A stretch of DNA of 39,501 nt from an uncultured Gammaproteobacteria bacterium (GCA_913009875.1 CAJVYS010000018.1:1-39501); one strand, 5' to 3'; counted from the first letter of the stretch, positions 14,634 to 22,860 are shown. Made by a program: numbers and translations. The notes: generated from the letters alone by a model not told the origin.

Positions 14634-15908
14634 ATGAAAAGATTAGTCCTGTGGTCTGGATTGGCGCTGGGTGGCCTGTTGGCTTCGTTTGCCCAGGCTG
14701 AATCGATCGACGCGGGGAAGCTTTACCGTGAAGGCTGTGCGATTTGTCACGGCGACGCCGGTGACGGCAAGACGGCGACTCAAAGTGGCCTGACCCCAAG
14801 TCCCAGAGACTTTACCAGCGCGAAGGCCGCTATGGAGTTGACACGCGAGCGCATGATTTTTGCGGTCACCAATGGTCGGCGTGGCACGGCAATGATGTCC
14901 CATAAGGGGCGCTTTACACCGGCGGAGATTGAAGCGGTGGTGGACTATGTGCGTGAGACCTTCATGCGTACGCCGGCGGAGAAGAAGGCGGACGCCCCCC
15001 CCCTGCTGAGCCTGGGCGAGGCGGTTTATACCCAGAATTGCTCGGTCTGCCATGGCGACAAGGGCAGCACCGCGTACTGGGCCAAAAACGGCCTCAACCC
15101 GCCGCCGCGTGACTTTACCGGAGACGAGGCAAGATCCATTCTGACGCGCCAGCGGATGATCACTTCGGTGACTCACGGCAGGCCGGGCACCGGCATGCAG
15201 TCGTTCAAGAGCCGCCTGTCGGCCCAGGAAATCAAGGCCGTTGTCAGCTATATCCGTTACAAGTTCATGGGCGTGGCGCCGAATCAGGATACGGGGCTTG
15301 TGCCCAGGATGCAGCAAAACGACTCAGCGCCTGTTAGTGCAACTCCAGCGGCAGCGGAAAACCGGCATGAACCAGCGCCAGTGGTCTCCGAAGCCCCTGC
15401 TACGGTTGGGGCTCCCCATCCTGCGGAGCCCCCGGCCGGCCGGTCTTCCCCGCATGCGGGAGGTATGCCGGCCATGGCAGGCATGGGTGCCGGTGCGTCA
15501 CCGGGTCGTGAAGATGCTAACGATATGACCCTTCCGTTGCCGAGGGGGCTGACGGGCAACCCTGTCAAGGGGCGTGATTTTTTCATGAAGAATTGTTTTA
15601 CCTGCCATGGGATCAAGGGCGGCGGCAACGGCCCGCGTGCCTATTTCAATATTCCGCGCCCGCGTGACTTCACCAGCCCGGAATCGCGTCGGGTGCTGAA
15701 TCGTCCACGCATCTTTGACAGCATTGCCAAGGGTCGTCTGGGGACGGTGATGCCGGCCTGGGGCAAGGTGCTGGATGACCAGCAGATTGCCGACATCTCG
15801 GAATTTGTGTTCCGCGCCTTTATCGAAGACGTCAAAGCTGGCGGTGTGGAGGCTGCGCCAGTGGAAGAGACGCAACAGAAGGAAGAAATCAAAAAAAAAG
15901 ACCCTTAA
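14634..15908 (+). CDS. Triheme cytochrome c (three class I domains), possibly the 5' part of a hexaheme protein
   Basis: The 424-residue product has a signal peptide (about 1-22, ending AQA) and three class I domains: CAICH (35-39), CSVCH (136-140) and CFTCH (321-325). Each is followed by a PRDFT motif and a likely methionine ligand (GTAM, GTGM, GTVMPAW). Residues about 222-300 are a Pro/Ala/Gly-rich linker. GAGGGTAGC precedes the ATG. The frame ends in EEIKKKDP at a run of nine A (15891-15899). A shift of -1 there would join it without a stop to the next frame, which contains three more CXXCH motifs but no signal peptide. The joined product would be about 740 residues with six hemes. Confidence 0.88.
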   Translation: MKRLVLWSGLALGGLLASFAQAESIDAGKLYREGCAICHGDAGDGKTATQSGLTPSPRDFTSAKAAMELTRERMIFAVTNGRRGTAMMSHKGRFTPAEIEAVVDYVRETFMRTPAEKKADAPPLLSLGEAVYTQNCSVCHGDKGSTAYWAKNGLNPPPRDFTGDEARSILTRQRMITSVTHGRPGTGMQSFKSRLSAQEIKAVVSYIRYKFMGVAPNQDTGLVPRMQQNDSAPVSATPAAAENRHEPAPVVSEAPATVGAPHPAEPPAGRSSPHAGGMPAMAGMGAGASPGREDANDMTLPLPRGLTGNPVKGRDFFMKNCFTCHGIKGGGNGPRAYFNIPRPRDFTSPESRRVLNRPRIFDSIAKGRLGTVMPAWGKVLDDQQIADISEFVFRAFIEDVKAGGVEAAPVEETQQKEEIKKKDP

Positions 15909-15916
15909 GCCCTCTA

Positions 15917-16855
15917 TTGCGAAGCCCTGATGAGAAAGTGGCCGCCCATGAGCGCGGCCGCGCTATCTATAACTTTCGCTGCTACTATTGCCACGGCTAT
16001 TCCGGTAACGCCAAAACCCTGGCGGCGACCTTTCTGACCCCCTCCCCGCGCGACTTCAGTACCACCTCCCCGGCGACGCTCAGTCGCAAGACCATGCTCA
16101 TGACGGTGGCTCACGGCAGTGCCGGCACGGCGATGAAGGCCTTTGAAAATACCCTGACGGAAGAAGAGATCGCGCTGGTGGTGGACTTTGTGCGCACGGA
16201 GTTCATGGAACGCAAGGCAGAGAATACGCGCTATCACACGCCGGAGAATGGCTGGCCCGATCACGAAAAGAAATATGCGCCCGCCTTCCCCTTTGCGCGG
16301 GGTGATATCCCCATCGATACCCCCTGGGAGTCACTGAGTGTGGAACAGCAGCAGGGCAAGCGTGTCTTTATGCACAGCTGCATCAGTTGCCACGACCGGG
16401 CGAAGGTGCTGGATGAAGGGGTGATCTGGGATCCGCGGCCGGTGTCATATCCGCGCAACAGCTATTCACATCGTGCGGATGGACGGGCTGACACGGTGAC
16501 CGGTGCGACCCCCTATGCCGAGCATGACATGACGCTGCAGATTGCGGATCTCACGTTGCTGGAAAAAGAGGGGGAGGGCCTCTGGCTGGCAAACTGCGCC
16601 TTCTGCCACGCTGCGGACGGAACGGGTAAAAACTGGATTGGCAGTTTTCTCGAGCCGCATCCGCGCAATTTGACGGATGAGGGGTTCATGTCGGGCATGA
16701 CACGCGAGCGTCTGCGGCATTCGATCCGTGAAGGCCTGCCCGGTACCACCATGCCGGCGTGGAAGTCGGTCCTGAGCGAGCCGCAACTCGAGGCCGTGAT
16801 GGCCTACATCAGCCGGGCCTTTCATCCTGTCGCCGGTATCACCGGGGGAAATTAG
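15917..16855 (+). CDS. Triheme cytochrome c segment lacking its own signal peptide
   Basis: The open frame has CYYCH, CISCH and CAFCH motifs (residues 22-26, 155-159, 227-231 counted from TTG 15917). Its class I domains share the PRDF and GT(A/T)M...F/W features of the preceding protein. The middle CISCH region is an abbreviated domain. There is no ATG, no ribosome site before the TTG and no export signal, yet covalent heme attachment happens in the periplasm. The frame is open upstream through the nine-A run of the preceding gene. I infer that it is the C-terminal half of one hexaheme cytochrome, expressed by slippage or split by one missing base in the assembly. A genuine separate gene with a TTG start is less likely. 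Confidence 0.75.
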   Translation: MRSPDEKVAAHERGRAIYNFRCYYCHGYSGNAKTLAATFLTPSPRDFSTTSPATLSRKTMLMTVAHGSAGTAMKAFENTLTEEEIALVVDFVRTEFMERKAENTRYHTPENGWPDHEKKYAPAFPFARGDIPIDTPWESLSVEQQQGKRVFMHSCISCHDRAKVLDEGVIWDPRPVSYPRNSYSHRADGRADTVTGATPYAEHDMTLQIADLTLLEKEGEGLWLANCAFCHAADGTGKNWIGSFLEPHPRNLTDEGFMSGMTRERLRHSIREGLPGTTMPAWKSVLSEPQLEAVMAYISRAFHPVAGITGGN

Positions 16856-16870
16856 ATTGTTGTTGCAGTG

Positions 16871-16946
16871 AGTAGCCTGGGTTGAGCGTAGCGAAACCCG
16901 GGGGGATCAACGCAATAAACTCCCGGGTTTCGCAGGCTACTTGCTG
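16871..16946. repeat. GTAG-type palindromic repeat (family H), copy 2
   Basis: AGTAGCCTGGGTTGAGCG...AAACCCGGG pairs with CCCGGGTTTCGCAGGCTACTTGCT. It is the same family as 7640-7726 and lies between the cytochrome frames and argC. Confidence 0.8.
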
Positions 16947-17013
16947 TAAGCCTTTCGCTTTGCCGGCCCAGCCCTTACCATTACCGGCTCAGCGACACAC
17001 GGAGTAGAGACTC

Positions 17014-18042
17014 ATGATCAAGATTGGCATCGTCGGCGGTACGGGGTATACCGGTGTCGAGCTGCTGCGTCTGCTGGCGGCACATCCCGAGGTGGAACTG
17101 TCGCTGATCACCTCCCGCTCCGAGGCCGGTCTGCCGGTGGCGGAAATGTTTCCCAATCTGCGCGGGCATGTGGATCTGGCCTTCAGCGCGCCCGACGAGG
17201 CGGCGCTGGCCGCCTGCGACCTGGTGTTCTTCGCCACCCCCAACGGCGTCGCCATGCAATCGGTGCCGGCGTTGCTGGCCGCCGGCGTGCGGGTTATCGA
17301 CCTGGCCGCGGATTTTCGTCTCAAGGACACCGGGGAATGGGCGCAGTGGTATGGCCAGCCCCACGCCTGCCCGGATGTACTGGCCGAGGCGGTCTATGGC
17401 CTGCCGGAGGTCAACCGTGAGGTCATTCGCGGCGCGCGCCTGATCGCCAACCCCGGCTGTTATCCCACTGCGGTGCAGCTGGGCCTGCTGCCGCTGCTGG
17501 AGCAGGGCCATATTGTGCCTGGCCGCATCATTGCCGACTGTAAGTCCGGCGTCAGCGGCGCCGGGCGCAAGGCCAGTGTCGCCACCCTGCTGTGCGAGAC
17601 CAGCGAGAGCTTCAAGGCCTACGCGGTGCCGGGGCATCGTCACTGGCCGGAGATCCTCCAGGGTCTGAATGCCGTGGCCGGTGGCGTGGGTCTGACCTTC
17701 GTGCCGCATCTGGTGCCCATGTTGCGCGGCATTCACGCCACCCTCTATGCGACACTGACGGATACCGGCGTCGACCTGCAGACCCTGTTCGAACGGCGTT
17801 ATGCCGACGAGCCCTTCGTCGACGTGCTGCCTGCCGGCAGCCACCCGGAGACGCGCAGCGTGAAGGGCGCCAACACCTGTCGCATCGCCGTACACCGGCC
17901 GCAGGATGGTGACACGGTGGTGGTATTGTCGGTGATCGACAATCTGGTCAAGGGTGCCGCCGGGCAGGCGGTGCAGAACATGAACATCATGTTTGGCCTG
18001 CCGGAACAGACCGGCCTGGAGGGGATTGCGCTGGTGCCCTAG
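17014..18042 (+). CDS. argC: N-acetyl-gamma-glutamyl-phosphate reductase
   Basis: ArgC reduces N-acetylglutamyl-5-phosphate to the semialdehyde with NADPH, in arginine biosynthesis. The 342-residue product has the N-terminal dinucleotide motif [10 protein letters not shown] (residues 5-14) and the active-site segment ANPGCYPTA with catalytic C149. A histidine in the PGHRHWPEI segment matches the usual catalytic partner. Length and motifs fit type I ArgC. It starts the block argC, DUF6776-like gene, bactofilin, erpA, whose order matches Pseudomonas. Confidence 0.97.
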   Translation: MIKIGIVGGTGYTGVELLRLLAAHPEVELSLITSRSEAGLPVAEMFPNLRGHVDLAFSAPDEAALAACDLVFFATPNGVAMQSVPALLAAGVRVIDLAADFRLKDTGEWAQWYGQPHACPDVLAEAVYGLPEVNREVIRGARLIANPGCYPTAVQLGLLPLLEQGHIVPGRIIADCKSGVSGAGRKASVATLLCETSESFKAYAVPGHRHWPEILQGLNAVAGGVGLTFVPHLVPMLRGIHATLYATLTDTGVDLQTLFERRYADEPFVDVLPAGSHPETRSVKGANTCRIAVHRPQDGDTVVVLSVIDNLVKGAAGQAVQNMNIMFGLPEQTGLEGIALVP

Positions 18043-18089
18043 GGGGTGTTAACACCCCCTAGCGCTTGTCGCCAAAGCACCGAACTATC

Positions 18090-18806
18090 ATGCCTTCCCG
18101 TCTGACGATCAAATCGCATTCGCTGCGCCAGCGCCGTGCCAAAGTGGTGTTGGTGCTGTTGACCTTGGGGCTGGGAGGCTGGGGTGTTTTCCTGCTTGGC
18201 CAGCAGGCGGCGGGGCTGGACAACGGCAGCCTGCGTGCCGAACGGGATCAACTGCTGGCACAGCTGGACGAGACCGAAATCAGCAATCGGCAGCTGAGTC
18301 AACGTGTGGCGGTACTGGAGCGTGCGGAACAGATCGACCGTCAGGCCTATGGTGAGGTGGAACGTTCCCTCAGGCAGGTGCAGGATGAAATACTCGAACT
18401 CAAGGAGGAGGTGGCCTTTTATCGCGGTATCGTCTCCCCGTCGGAGACCGCCAGCGGCTTGAACGTGACCCGCTTCAGCCTGTTCGGCATGGGCGAGGCG
18501 GGCGTGTATCGCTTCAAGCTGGTGTTGACCCAGTTGCGCACCAACAACCGCCTGGTCAAGGGCCATGCCCGTATTGTCATCGACGGCGTACTGCACGGCA
18601 AACAGACCCGGCTTAGCCTGAAAGAGGTGTCCGGCGGCACCCTGGACCGGCTCAAGCTGCGGTTCAAGTATTTCCAGAATATCGAGGGCGATATCGTCCT
18701 GCCGGAAGATTTTCTGCCCTCACGGGTGATCATCGAGGTGGAACCTGTCGGCAAGGGCTGGAAGCATTTCAAGAAAAGCTTTGACTGGTCGGATATCATT
18801 GCCTGA
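18090..18806 (+). CDS. Membrane-anchored coiled-coil protein, DUF6776-like
   Basis: The 238-residue product has a basic N-terminus, one membrane helix (about residues 20-38), a coiled coil (about 46-110, rich in leucine, glutamate and glutamine heptads) and a C-terminal beta-rich domain. I recognise it by position, between argC and a bactofilin gene as in Pseudomonas, where the protein is of the DUF6776 type; this family name is from memory. ATG 18090 is preferred to the in-frame TTG 18066; neither has a good ribosome site. Partnership with the bactofilin next door is plausible but unproven. Confidence 0.75.
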   Translation: MPSRLTIKSHSLRQRRAKVVLVLLTLGLGGWGVFLLGQQAAGLDNGSLRAERDQLLAQLDETEISNRQLSQRVAVLERAEQIDRQAYGEVERSLRQVQDEILELKEEVAFYRGIVSPSETASGLNVTRFSLFGMGEAGVYRFKLVLTQLRTNNRLVKGHARIVIDGVLHGKQTRLSLKEVSGGTLDRLKLRFKYFQNIEGDIVLPEDFLPSRVIIEVEPVGKGWKHFKKSFDWSDIIA

Positions 18807-18872
18807 TTAATTCAGCCTGAACCCTCGGGTTCAGGTTCAGGTTAAAAAAACCATTGGAGGAGCAGCGTACCC

Positions 18873-19301
18873 ATGTTTCGAGGCCGCAAGTCAAAGCAGA
18901 ATTTCCGGCGCCGTAATGCGCAGATCGACACCCTGATAGGCAGCGGCACTGTGCTTCGGGGGGATGTCCATTTCAAGGATGGCCTGCACATCGACGGTGT
19001 GGTGAAGGGCAATGTCGTCGCCGAGGGTGAGGGCAGCATGCTCACCATGAGCGAAGGAAGTCGTATCGAAGGCGAGGTGCGGGTGCACAATATCGTGCTC
19101 AATGGCGAAGTGAAGGGGGATGTGCATGCCCTGGAGCATATCGAACTTGCGCCACAGGCGCGGGTCACAGGTAATGTCTATTACACGCTTATTGAGATGG
19201 CCATGGGTGCCGAGGTCAACGGTAAGCTGGTGCATCAGAATGAGCCGGCAGCGCCGGAACCGGATGCTGAGGGCGGAGAGCCGGCCGCTGATAAAGCTTG
19301 A
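18873..19301 (+). CDS. Bactofilin (polymer-forming cytoskeletal protein)
   Basis: The 142-residue product has a central beta-helical bactofilin domain (about residues 18-118) with the repeating pattern GTVLRGDVHFKDGLHIDG, VVKGNVV, RIEGEVRV, GEVKGDV, RVTGNVYY, and a disordered acidic Pro/Ala/Glu-rich C-terminal tail. The basic N-terminus (MFRGRKSKQNFRRR) may bind the membrane. Bactofilins polymerise without nucleotide and position cell-wall or pole-localised enzymes. A strong ribosome site (GGAGG) precedes the ATG. Confidence 0.93.
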   Translation: MFRGRKSKQNFRRRNAQIDTLIGSGTVLRGDVHFKDGLHIDGVVKGNVVAEGEGSMLTMSEGSRIEGEVRVHNIVLNGEVKGDVHALEHIELAPQARVTGNVYYTLIEMAMGAEVNGKLVHQNEPAAPEPDAEGGEPAADKA

Positions 19302-19340
19302 CCAATTAGGTCTGGAATGAAAAAGTGGTGTTATAGTATC

Positions 19341-19372
19341 AAGGGTACTTCATATTCTTTAGAAGTACCCTT
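19341..19372 (+). promoter_or_regulatory. Perfect 11-bp hairpin in the erpA leader
   Basis: AAGGGTACTTC (19341-19351) and GAAGTACCCTT (19362-19372) are perfect inverted repeats around 10 bases, 33 bp before the erpA ATG. There is no T tail, so it is not a standard terminator. It could be an operator or an mRNA structure. TATAAA just downstream (19372-19377) could be a -10 box. Confidence 0.55.
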
Positions 19373-19405
19373 ATAAATACTGATGTTTGATGGGAGATTG
19401 ATGCG

Positions 19406-19756
19406 ATGGCGACTGAAGCGACAGCCGAGGCCCCGATTACGATTACCGACAGCGCGGCCAACAAGGTTCGGACGCTGATCGAGGAAGAGGGCAATGAGGC
19501 GCTGAAGCTGCGTGTCTTTATCTCCGGTGGCGGTTGCTCTGGTTTCCAGTACGGCTTTACCTTTGATGAAACCGTCAATGAGGGCGATACGGCAGTGGAA
19601 AAGGGTGGCGTGATTTTCCTCATCGACCCCATGAGCTACCAGTATCTGGCCGGTTCCGAGGTGGACTACACCGAAGGCCTGCAGGGGGCACAGTTCGTGA
19701 TCCGCAATCCCAATGCCAGCACCACCTGCGGCTGCGGTTCGTCTTTCTCGGTCTGA
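19406..19756 (+). CDS. erpA: Iron-sulfur cluster insertion protein ErpA
   Basis: ErpA is an A-type carrier that delivers Fe-S clusters to apoproteins, including IspG/IspH. The 116-residue product has the HesB/IscA fold with the three cluster-binding cysteines C44 ([10 protein letters not shown]), C108 and C110 (TTCGCGSSF). The GFQYGF segment and its place next to the bactofilin and argC genes identify it as ErpA rather than IscA or SufA. A terminator follows. Confidence 0.96.
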   Translation: MATEATAEAPITITDSAANKVRTLIEEEGNEALKLRVFISGGGCSGFQYGFTFDETVNEGDTAVEKGGVIFLIDPMSYQYLAGSEVDYTEGLQGAQFVIRNPNASTTCGCGSSFSV

Positions 19757-19778
19757 GCGTACCGACTTCACCGAAACA

Positions 19779-19804
19779 GGGGAGGCTGTCAGCCTCCCTT
19801 TTTT
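19779..19804 (+). terminator. Rho-independent terminator after erpA
   Basis: GGGAGGCTG and CAGCCTCCC form a 9-bp perfect stem around a single T, followed by a run of six T. Confidence 0.92.
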
Positions 19805-19849
19805 GTTATCCTTAGCGGATTCCAATTCAGCTTTACGCGGAGACTCCCC

Positions 19850-21007
19850 ATGAGTGAATACCTGCCCGGACTGGCGGGGGTGCCTGCCACCCAGTCCAAT
19901 ATTTCGGATATCGACGGCGAAAAGGGTGTCCTCTATTACCGGGGTTATCCCATCGAGCAGCTGGCCGAACACAGCAGTTTCGAGGAAGCCACCCTGCTGT
20001 TGCTGGATGGCGAACTGCCGACGGCCGGGGATCTGGCGGACTTTGACCATGAGTTGCGCGACAATCGCCGCGTCAAGTTTCACATCGAAGAACTGATGAA
20101 GAACCTGCCGTCCACCGGCCACCCCATGGACATGCTGCAGACCGCCATGGCCAGTCTCTCCATGTTCTACCCGGGTAATGAGTGCCTGACCGGCAAGGAC
20201 GTCTGTGAGGATCTCAACTACATCCATCGCATGACGGTGAAGATCATCGCCCGCATGGGTACCATCGTCGCCATGTGGGAGCACCTGCGCAATGGCTACG
20301 AGCCGCCAGCGCCGCGCACGGATCTCAATTATGCCGAAAACTTCCTCTACATGCTCACCGGCGAGGAGCCGGATCCGCTGCTGGCGCGCATCATGGACGT
20401 GTGTCTGATCCTGCACGCCGAGCACACCATCAACGCCTCGACCTTCTCCACCCTGGTTACCGCATCGACCCTGGCCAGCCCCTACAGCGTCATCGCCGCC
20501 GCCATCGGTACTCTGTCCGGCCCACTGCACGGTGGCGCCAATCAGCGCGTGCTGGAGATGCTCAACGAGATCGGCAGCCCGGAGCGCGCCGAGGCCTATG
20601 TGGAGGAAAAGCTGGCCAACAAGCAGGTGGTCTGGGGCATGGGGCACCGCGAGTACAAGACCAAGGATCCGCGTGCAACCATCCTCCAGGGCCTGGTGGC
20701 GAAGCTGAAGGAGGCACGCGGCGGCGACGTTAATCCCCTCATGGAGACCGCGCTGGCGGTGGAGAAGGCCGCCGAAGAGCGGCTGGCGCATAAGGGCGTC
20801 TATGCCAACGTGGATTTCTACTCGGGCATTCTTTACCACGAGATGGGTATTCCCGCCGACCAGTTCACCGCCATCTTCGCCATTGCCCGTACCGCTGGCT
20901 GGCTGGCCCACTGGCGCGAGCAACTGGGCGACAACCGTATCTTCCGCCCCACCCAGGTTTACACCGGTCATCCGGCGCGGGACTACGTGCCGCTGGCGGA
21001 ACGCTGA
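19850..21007 (+). CDS. gltA: Citrate synthase, short (about 385-aa) type
   Basis: The enzyme condenses acetyl-CoA and oxaloacetate to citrate. The 385-residue product carries the catalytic triad H227 (GPLHGGANQ), H266 (WGMGHREYKTKDPRA) and D322 (NVDFYSG). It lacks the roughly 40-residue N-terminal extension of the NADH-regulated hexameric GltA usual in Gammaproteobacteria, and resembles the dimeric type or 2-methylcitrate synthase. No prpB or prpD lies nearby, so citrate synthase is the better reading. It sits alone between terminators, with GCGGAG as ribosome site, and separates erpA from anmK. Confidence 0.93.
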   Translation: MSEYLPGLAGVPATQSNISDIDGEKGVLYYRGYPIEQLAEHSSFEEATLLLLDGELPTAGDLADFDHELRDNRRVKFHIEELMKNLPSTGHPMDMLQTAMASLSMFYPGNECLTGKDVCEDLNYIHRMTVKIIARMGTIVAMWEHLRNGYEPPAPRTDLNYAENFLYMLTGEEPDPLLARIMDVCLILHAEHTINASTFSTLVTASTLASPYSVIAAAIGTLSGPLHGGANQRVLEMLNEIGSPERAEAYVEEKLANKQVVWGMGHREYKTKDPRATILQGLVAKLKEARGGDVNPLMETALAVEKAAEERLAHKGVYANVDFYSGILYHEMGIPADQFTAIFAIARTAGWLAHWREQLGDNRIFRPTQVYTGHPARDYVPLAER

Positions 21008-21025
21008 GCCGGTTTGTGCGACGCA

Positions 21026-21053
21026 TAAAAAGGGGCCATCCGGCCCCTTTTTT
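21026..21053 (+). terminator. Rho-independent terminator after gltA
   Basis: AAAAAGGGGCC and GGCCCCTTTTTT pair perfectly around ATCC, 19 bp after the gltA stop. Confidence 0.93.
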
Positions 21054-21072
21054 GTATTTGCAACTTCAAACC

Positions 21073-21134
21073 GTAGGGCACTGCCCACCAAAGAGTCGCC
21101 GGAAAGCTTGCCCGGTGGGCGGTGCCCACCTACG
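21073..21134. repeat. GTAG-type palindrome (family G)
   Basis: GTAGGGCACTGCCCACC (from 21073) and GGTGGGCGGTGCCCACCTAC (to 21133) form an inverted pair, with a GTAG head at each outer end. The stretch 21054-21693 has no gene and is made of five such repeats. Confidence 0.75.
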
Positions 21135-21195
21135 ATGCTGGTTTATGCGATACATGGAAAAGGGGGAAACGGTTCCTTTTTGCTTACGGCGAAGG

Positions 21196-21276
21196 GATTA
21201 GTCCGCAAATAAACGCCAATACACGCAAATGATTTTTTGAATTCTATTCGCGTTTATTGGCGTTCATTAGCGGACC
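21196..21276. repeat. A/T-rich inverted repeat
   Basis: GTCCGCAAATAAACGCCAAT (from about 21201) pairs with ATTGGCGTTCATTAGCGGAC (to 21275), with inner GCGTTTATTGGCG-type iterations. Confidence 0.7.
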
Positions 21277-21395
21277 ATTTTCATGCCATCGGAATTCGTC
21301 ATGCACCTGCATGGCCATGGAATGGATCCGAGCGGATCCCAGCCTCAAGCCTGATAGATCGCCCCTAGCGGGAGTGATGGTCAGCACCGAGGTTT

Positions 21396-21427
21396 CGTTG
21401 GGGTTCGTTCCTCACCCCAACCTACGG
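21396..21427 (-). repeat. GTAGGTTGGGG palindrome (family B)
   Basis: On the minus strand: GTAGGTTGGGGTGAGGAACG then AACCCCAAC. An identical core lies at 21668-21698 and a diverged one inside 7837-7909. Confidence 0.8.
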
Positions 21428-21552
21428 AAAGGCGGTGGTTCCCGGGTGGTGGGCACCCAGAACCCGCAGGTTGGGCTGAGCGCAGCGATGCCCAACATGG
21501 TGCGCCTCCCGCATTGGGCATAATCTGCCGGCTATTTCGATTTGTGCATTTC

Positions 21553-21637
21553 AACGCAAAGAACGCAGAGGCGTAGAGGACGCAAAGATCTTCCGTTGTT
21601 TTCTCCGCGACCTTTGCGCCTCTGCGATCTCTGCGTT
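21553..21637. repeat. CGCAAAG/CTTTGCG inverted repeat, related to 34128-34212
   Basis: AACGCAAAGAACGCAGAGGC... (from 21553) pairs with ...GCGCCTCTGCGATCTCTGCGTT (to 21637). The family has a second copy at 34128-34212. Confidence 0.75.
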
Positions 21638-21667
21638 TCTATTGGCGGGGTTCGGTTGATCCGTGAT

Positions 21668-21700
21668 CGTTGGGGTTCGTTCCTCACCCCAACCTACGGA
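21668..21700 (-). repeat. GTAGGTTGGGG palindrome (family B) carrying the anmK stop codon
   Basis: Same sequence as 21396-21427. The TAG stop codon of anmK (21696-21694) is part of the GTAGG head of this repeat. Confidence 0.8.
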
Positions 21701-22860
21701 AGGGCCGCGTCCGCCGGATAAATCGCCCCCAGCACCACGGCCTCGCTGGCCCCCGTCACGGCAGGCAGATTGCCGGGCCGCCCGGCCAGGGTCTCGCGCG
21801 CCAGCCAGGCAAAGGCGACGGCCTCCACCCAGTCCGCGGCCAGTCCCCGTTCATCGCTGGGGATGACGTCCATCGGTTCGAGATGTGCACGCAGGCGTGA
21901 TAGCAGATGGGCATTGTGCGCACCGCCTCCGCAGACCAGCAGTTCAGCGACATCTGCGCCTGCCTGCCGGACGGCCTCAGCCACTGAGATGGCGGTGAGT
22001 TCGCACAGGGTTGCCTGCACATCCACCGCCGAAGGTGAGTGTTTACTCTCGCCCAGCCGTGCAGCCAGCCAGCCGGCATTGAAATGTTCACGGCCGGTGC
22101 TCTTGGGTGGCGGCTGGCGGAAATAGTCATCACTCAGGCAGTGTGATAGCAGCGCCTTATCCACCGAGCCCGAGGCGGCCCAGGCGCCACCTCCATCCAG
22201 CGGCTGGCCCAGGTGCTGCTGTGTCCACAGATCCATGAGCACGTTGCCGGGGCCGGTGTCAAAACCGGAGACGGGCTGTTCAGGATTGGCAGGCAGCAGG
22301 GTGATATTGGCCATGCCGCCCAGATTCAGCACCACGCGTGTGATGTCTGGCGAGCGGAACAGGGCGGCGTGAAAGGCCGGTACCAGCGGCGCGCCCTGTC
22401 CACCGGCGGCCATGTCGCGGCGACGGAAGTCGGCTACCGTGGTGATGCCGGTGCGTTGGGCGATGTGGTTGGCGTCGCCGACCTGCAGGGTGAAGCCGGC
22501 ATCGGGGCGGTGGCGGATGGTCTGGCCGTGGCTGCCGATGGCGTGTATTTCGGCAGCGGGAATGCCGGTCCGGCGAAGCAATTGCTGTACGGCGTCGGCA
22601 AACAGCTCGCCCAGCGCAATATCGGCCCGGCCCATGCGTTCGATCTCGTCATCGCCCGGCTGGCACAGGGCAGCCAACTGCTGGCGCAGGGTATCGGGCA
22701 GGGGATGGGTGTGGGCCTCGATGAGCCGGGGTGGGTCGTCGGCGAAGTCCACCAGCACGGCATCGACGCCGTCCAGGCTGGTGCCGGACATCAGGCCGAT
22801 GTAGTACTCGTGGTCTGTAAACCCTTTATTGTCGGGTTCAGTTGATCTGTCAGCGTTCAT
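21694..22860 (-). CDS. anmK: Anhydro-N-acetylmuramic acid kinase
   Basis: AnmK phosphorylates and opens 1,6-anhydro-MurNAc in cell-wall recycling. The family signature GLMSGTSLDGVDAVLVD lies near the N-terminus, followed by GSHGQTIRH, NLGGMANITLLP and FDTGPGN. From ATG 22860 the product has 388 residues. The E. coli protein begins only a few residues before the GVMSGTSLDG motif, so about 17 extra N-terminal residues here come from a repeat element (22810-23075). No closer in-frame ATG, GTG or TTG exists before the motif. The catalytic core looks intact. Order mepM-anmK matches other Gammaproteobacteria. Confidence 0.92.
   Translation of the reverse strand: MNADRSTEPDNKGFTDHEYYIGLMSGTSLDGVDAVLVDFADDPPRLIEAHTHPLPDTLRQQLAALCQPGDDEIERMGRADIALGELFADAVQQLLRRTGIPAAEIHAIGSHGQTIRHRPDAGFTLQVGDANHIAQRTGITTVADFRRRDMAAGGQGAPLVPAFHAALFRSPDITRVVLNLGGMANITLLPANPEQPVSGFDTGPGNVLMDLWTQQHLGQPLDGGGAWAASGSVDKALLSHCLSDDYFRQPPPKSTGREHFNAGWLAARLGESKHSPSAVDVQATLCELTAISVAEAVRQAGADVAELLVCGGGAHNAHLLSRLRAHLEPMDVIPSDERGLAADWVEAVAFAWLARETLAGRPGNLPAVTGASEAVVLGAIYPADAALP

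Noticed and set aside
15930-16037. ATG followed by a signal-peptide-like sequence (MRKWPPMSAAALSITFAATI)
   Set aside because: It is in a different frame from the cytochrome segment and stops after 35 codons. It cannot export the heme domains without another shift.
18814-18848. CTGAACC...GGTTCAG hairpin followed by AAAAAAA
   Set aside because: The tail is A rather than T on the coding strand, so it is not a terminator for the DUF6776-like gene; I see no other clear role.
19331-21091. 586-residue open frame on the minus strand
   Set aside because: It lies antisense to erpA and gltA, is rich in His, Gln and Gly, and has no recognisable motif. Long antisense frames are expected in GC-rich coding DNA.
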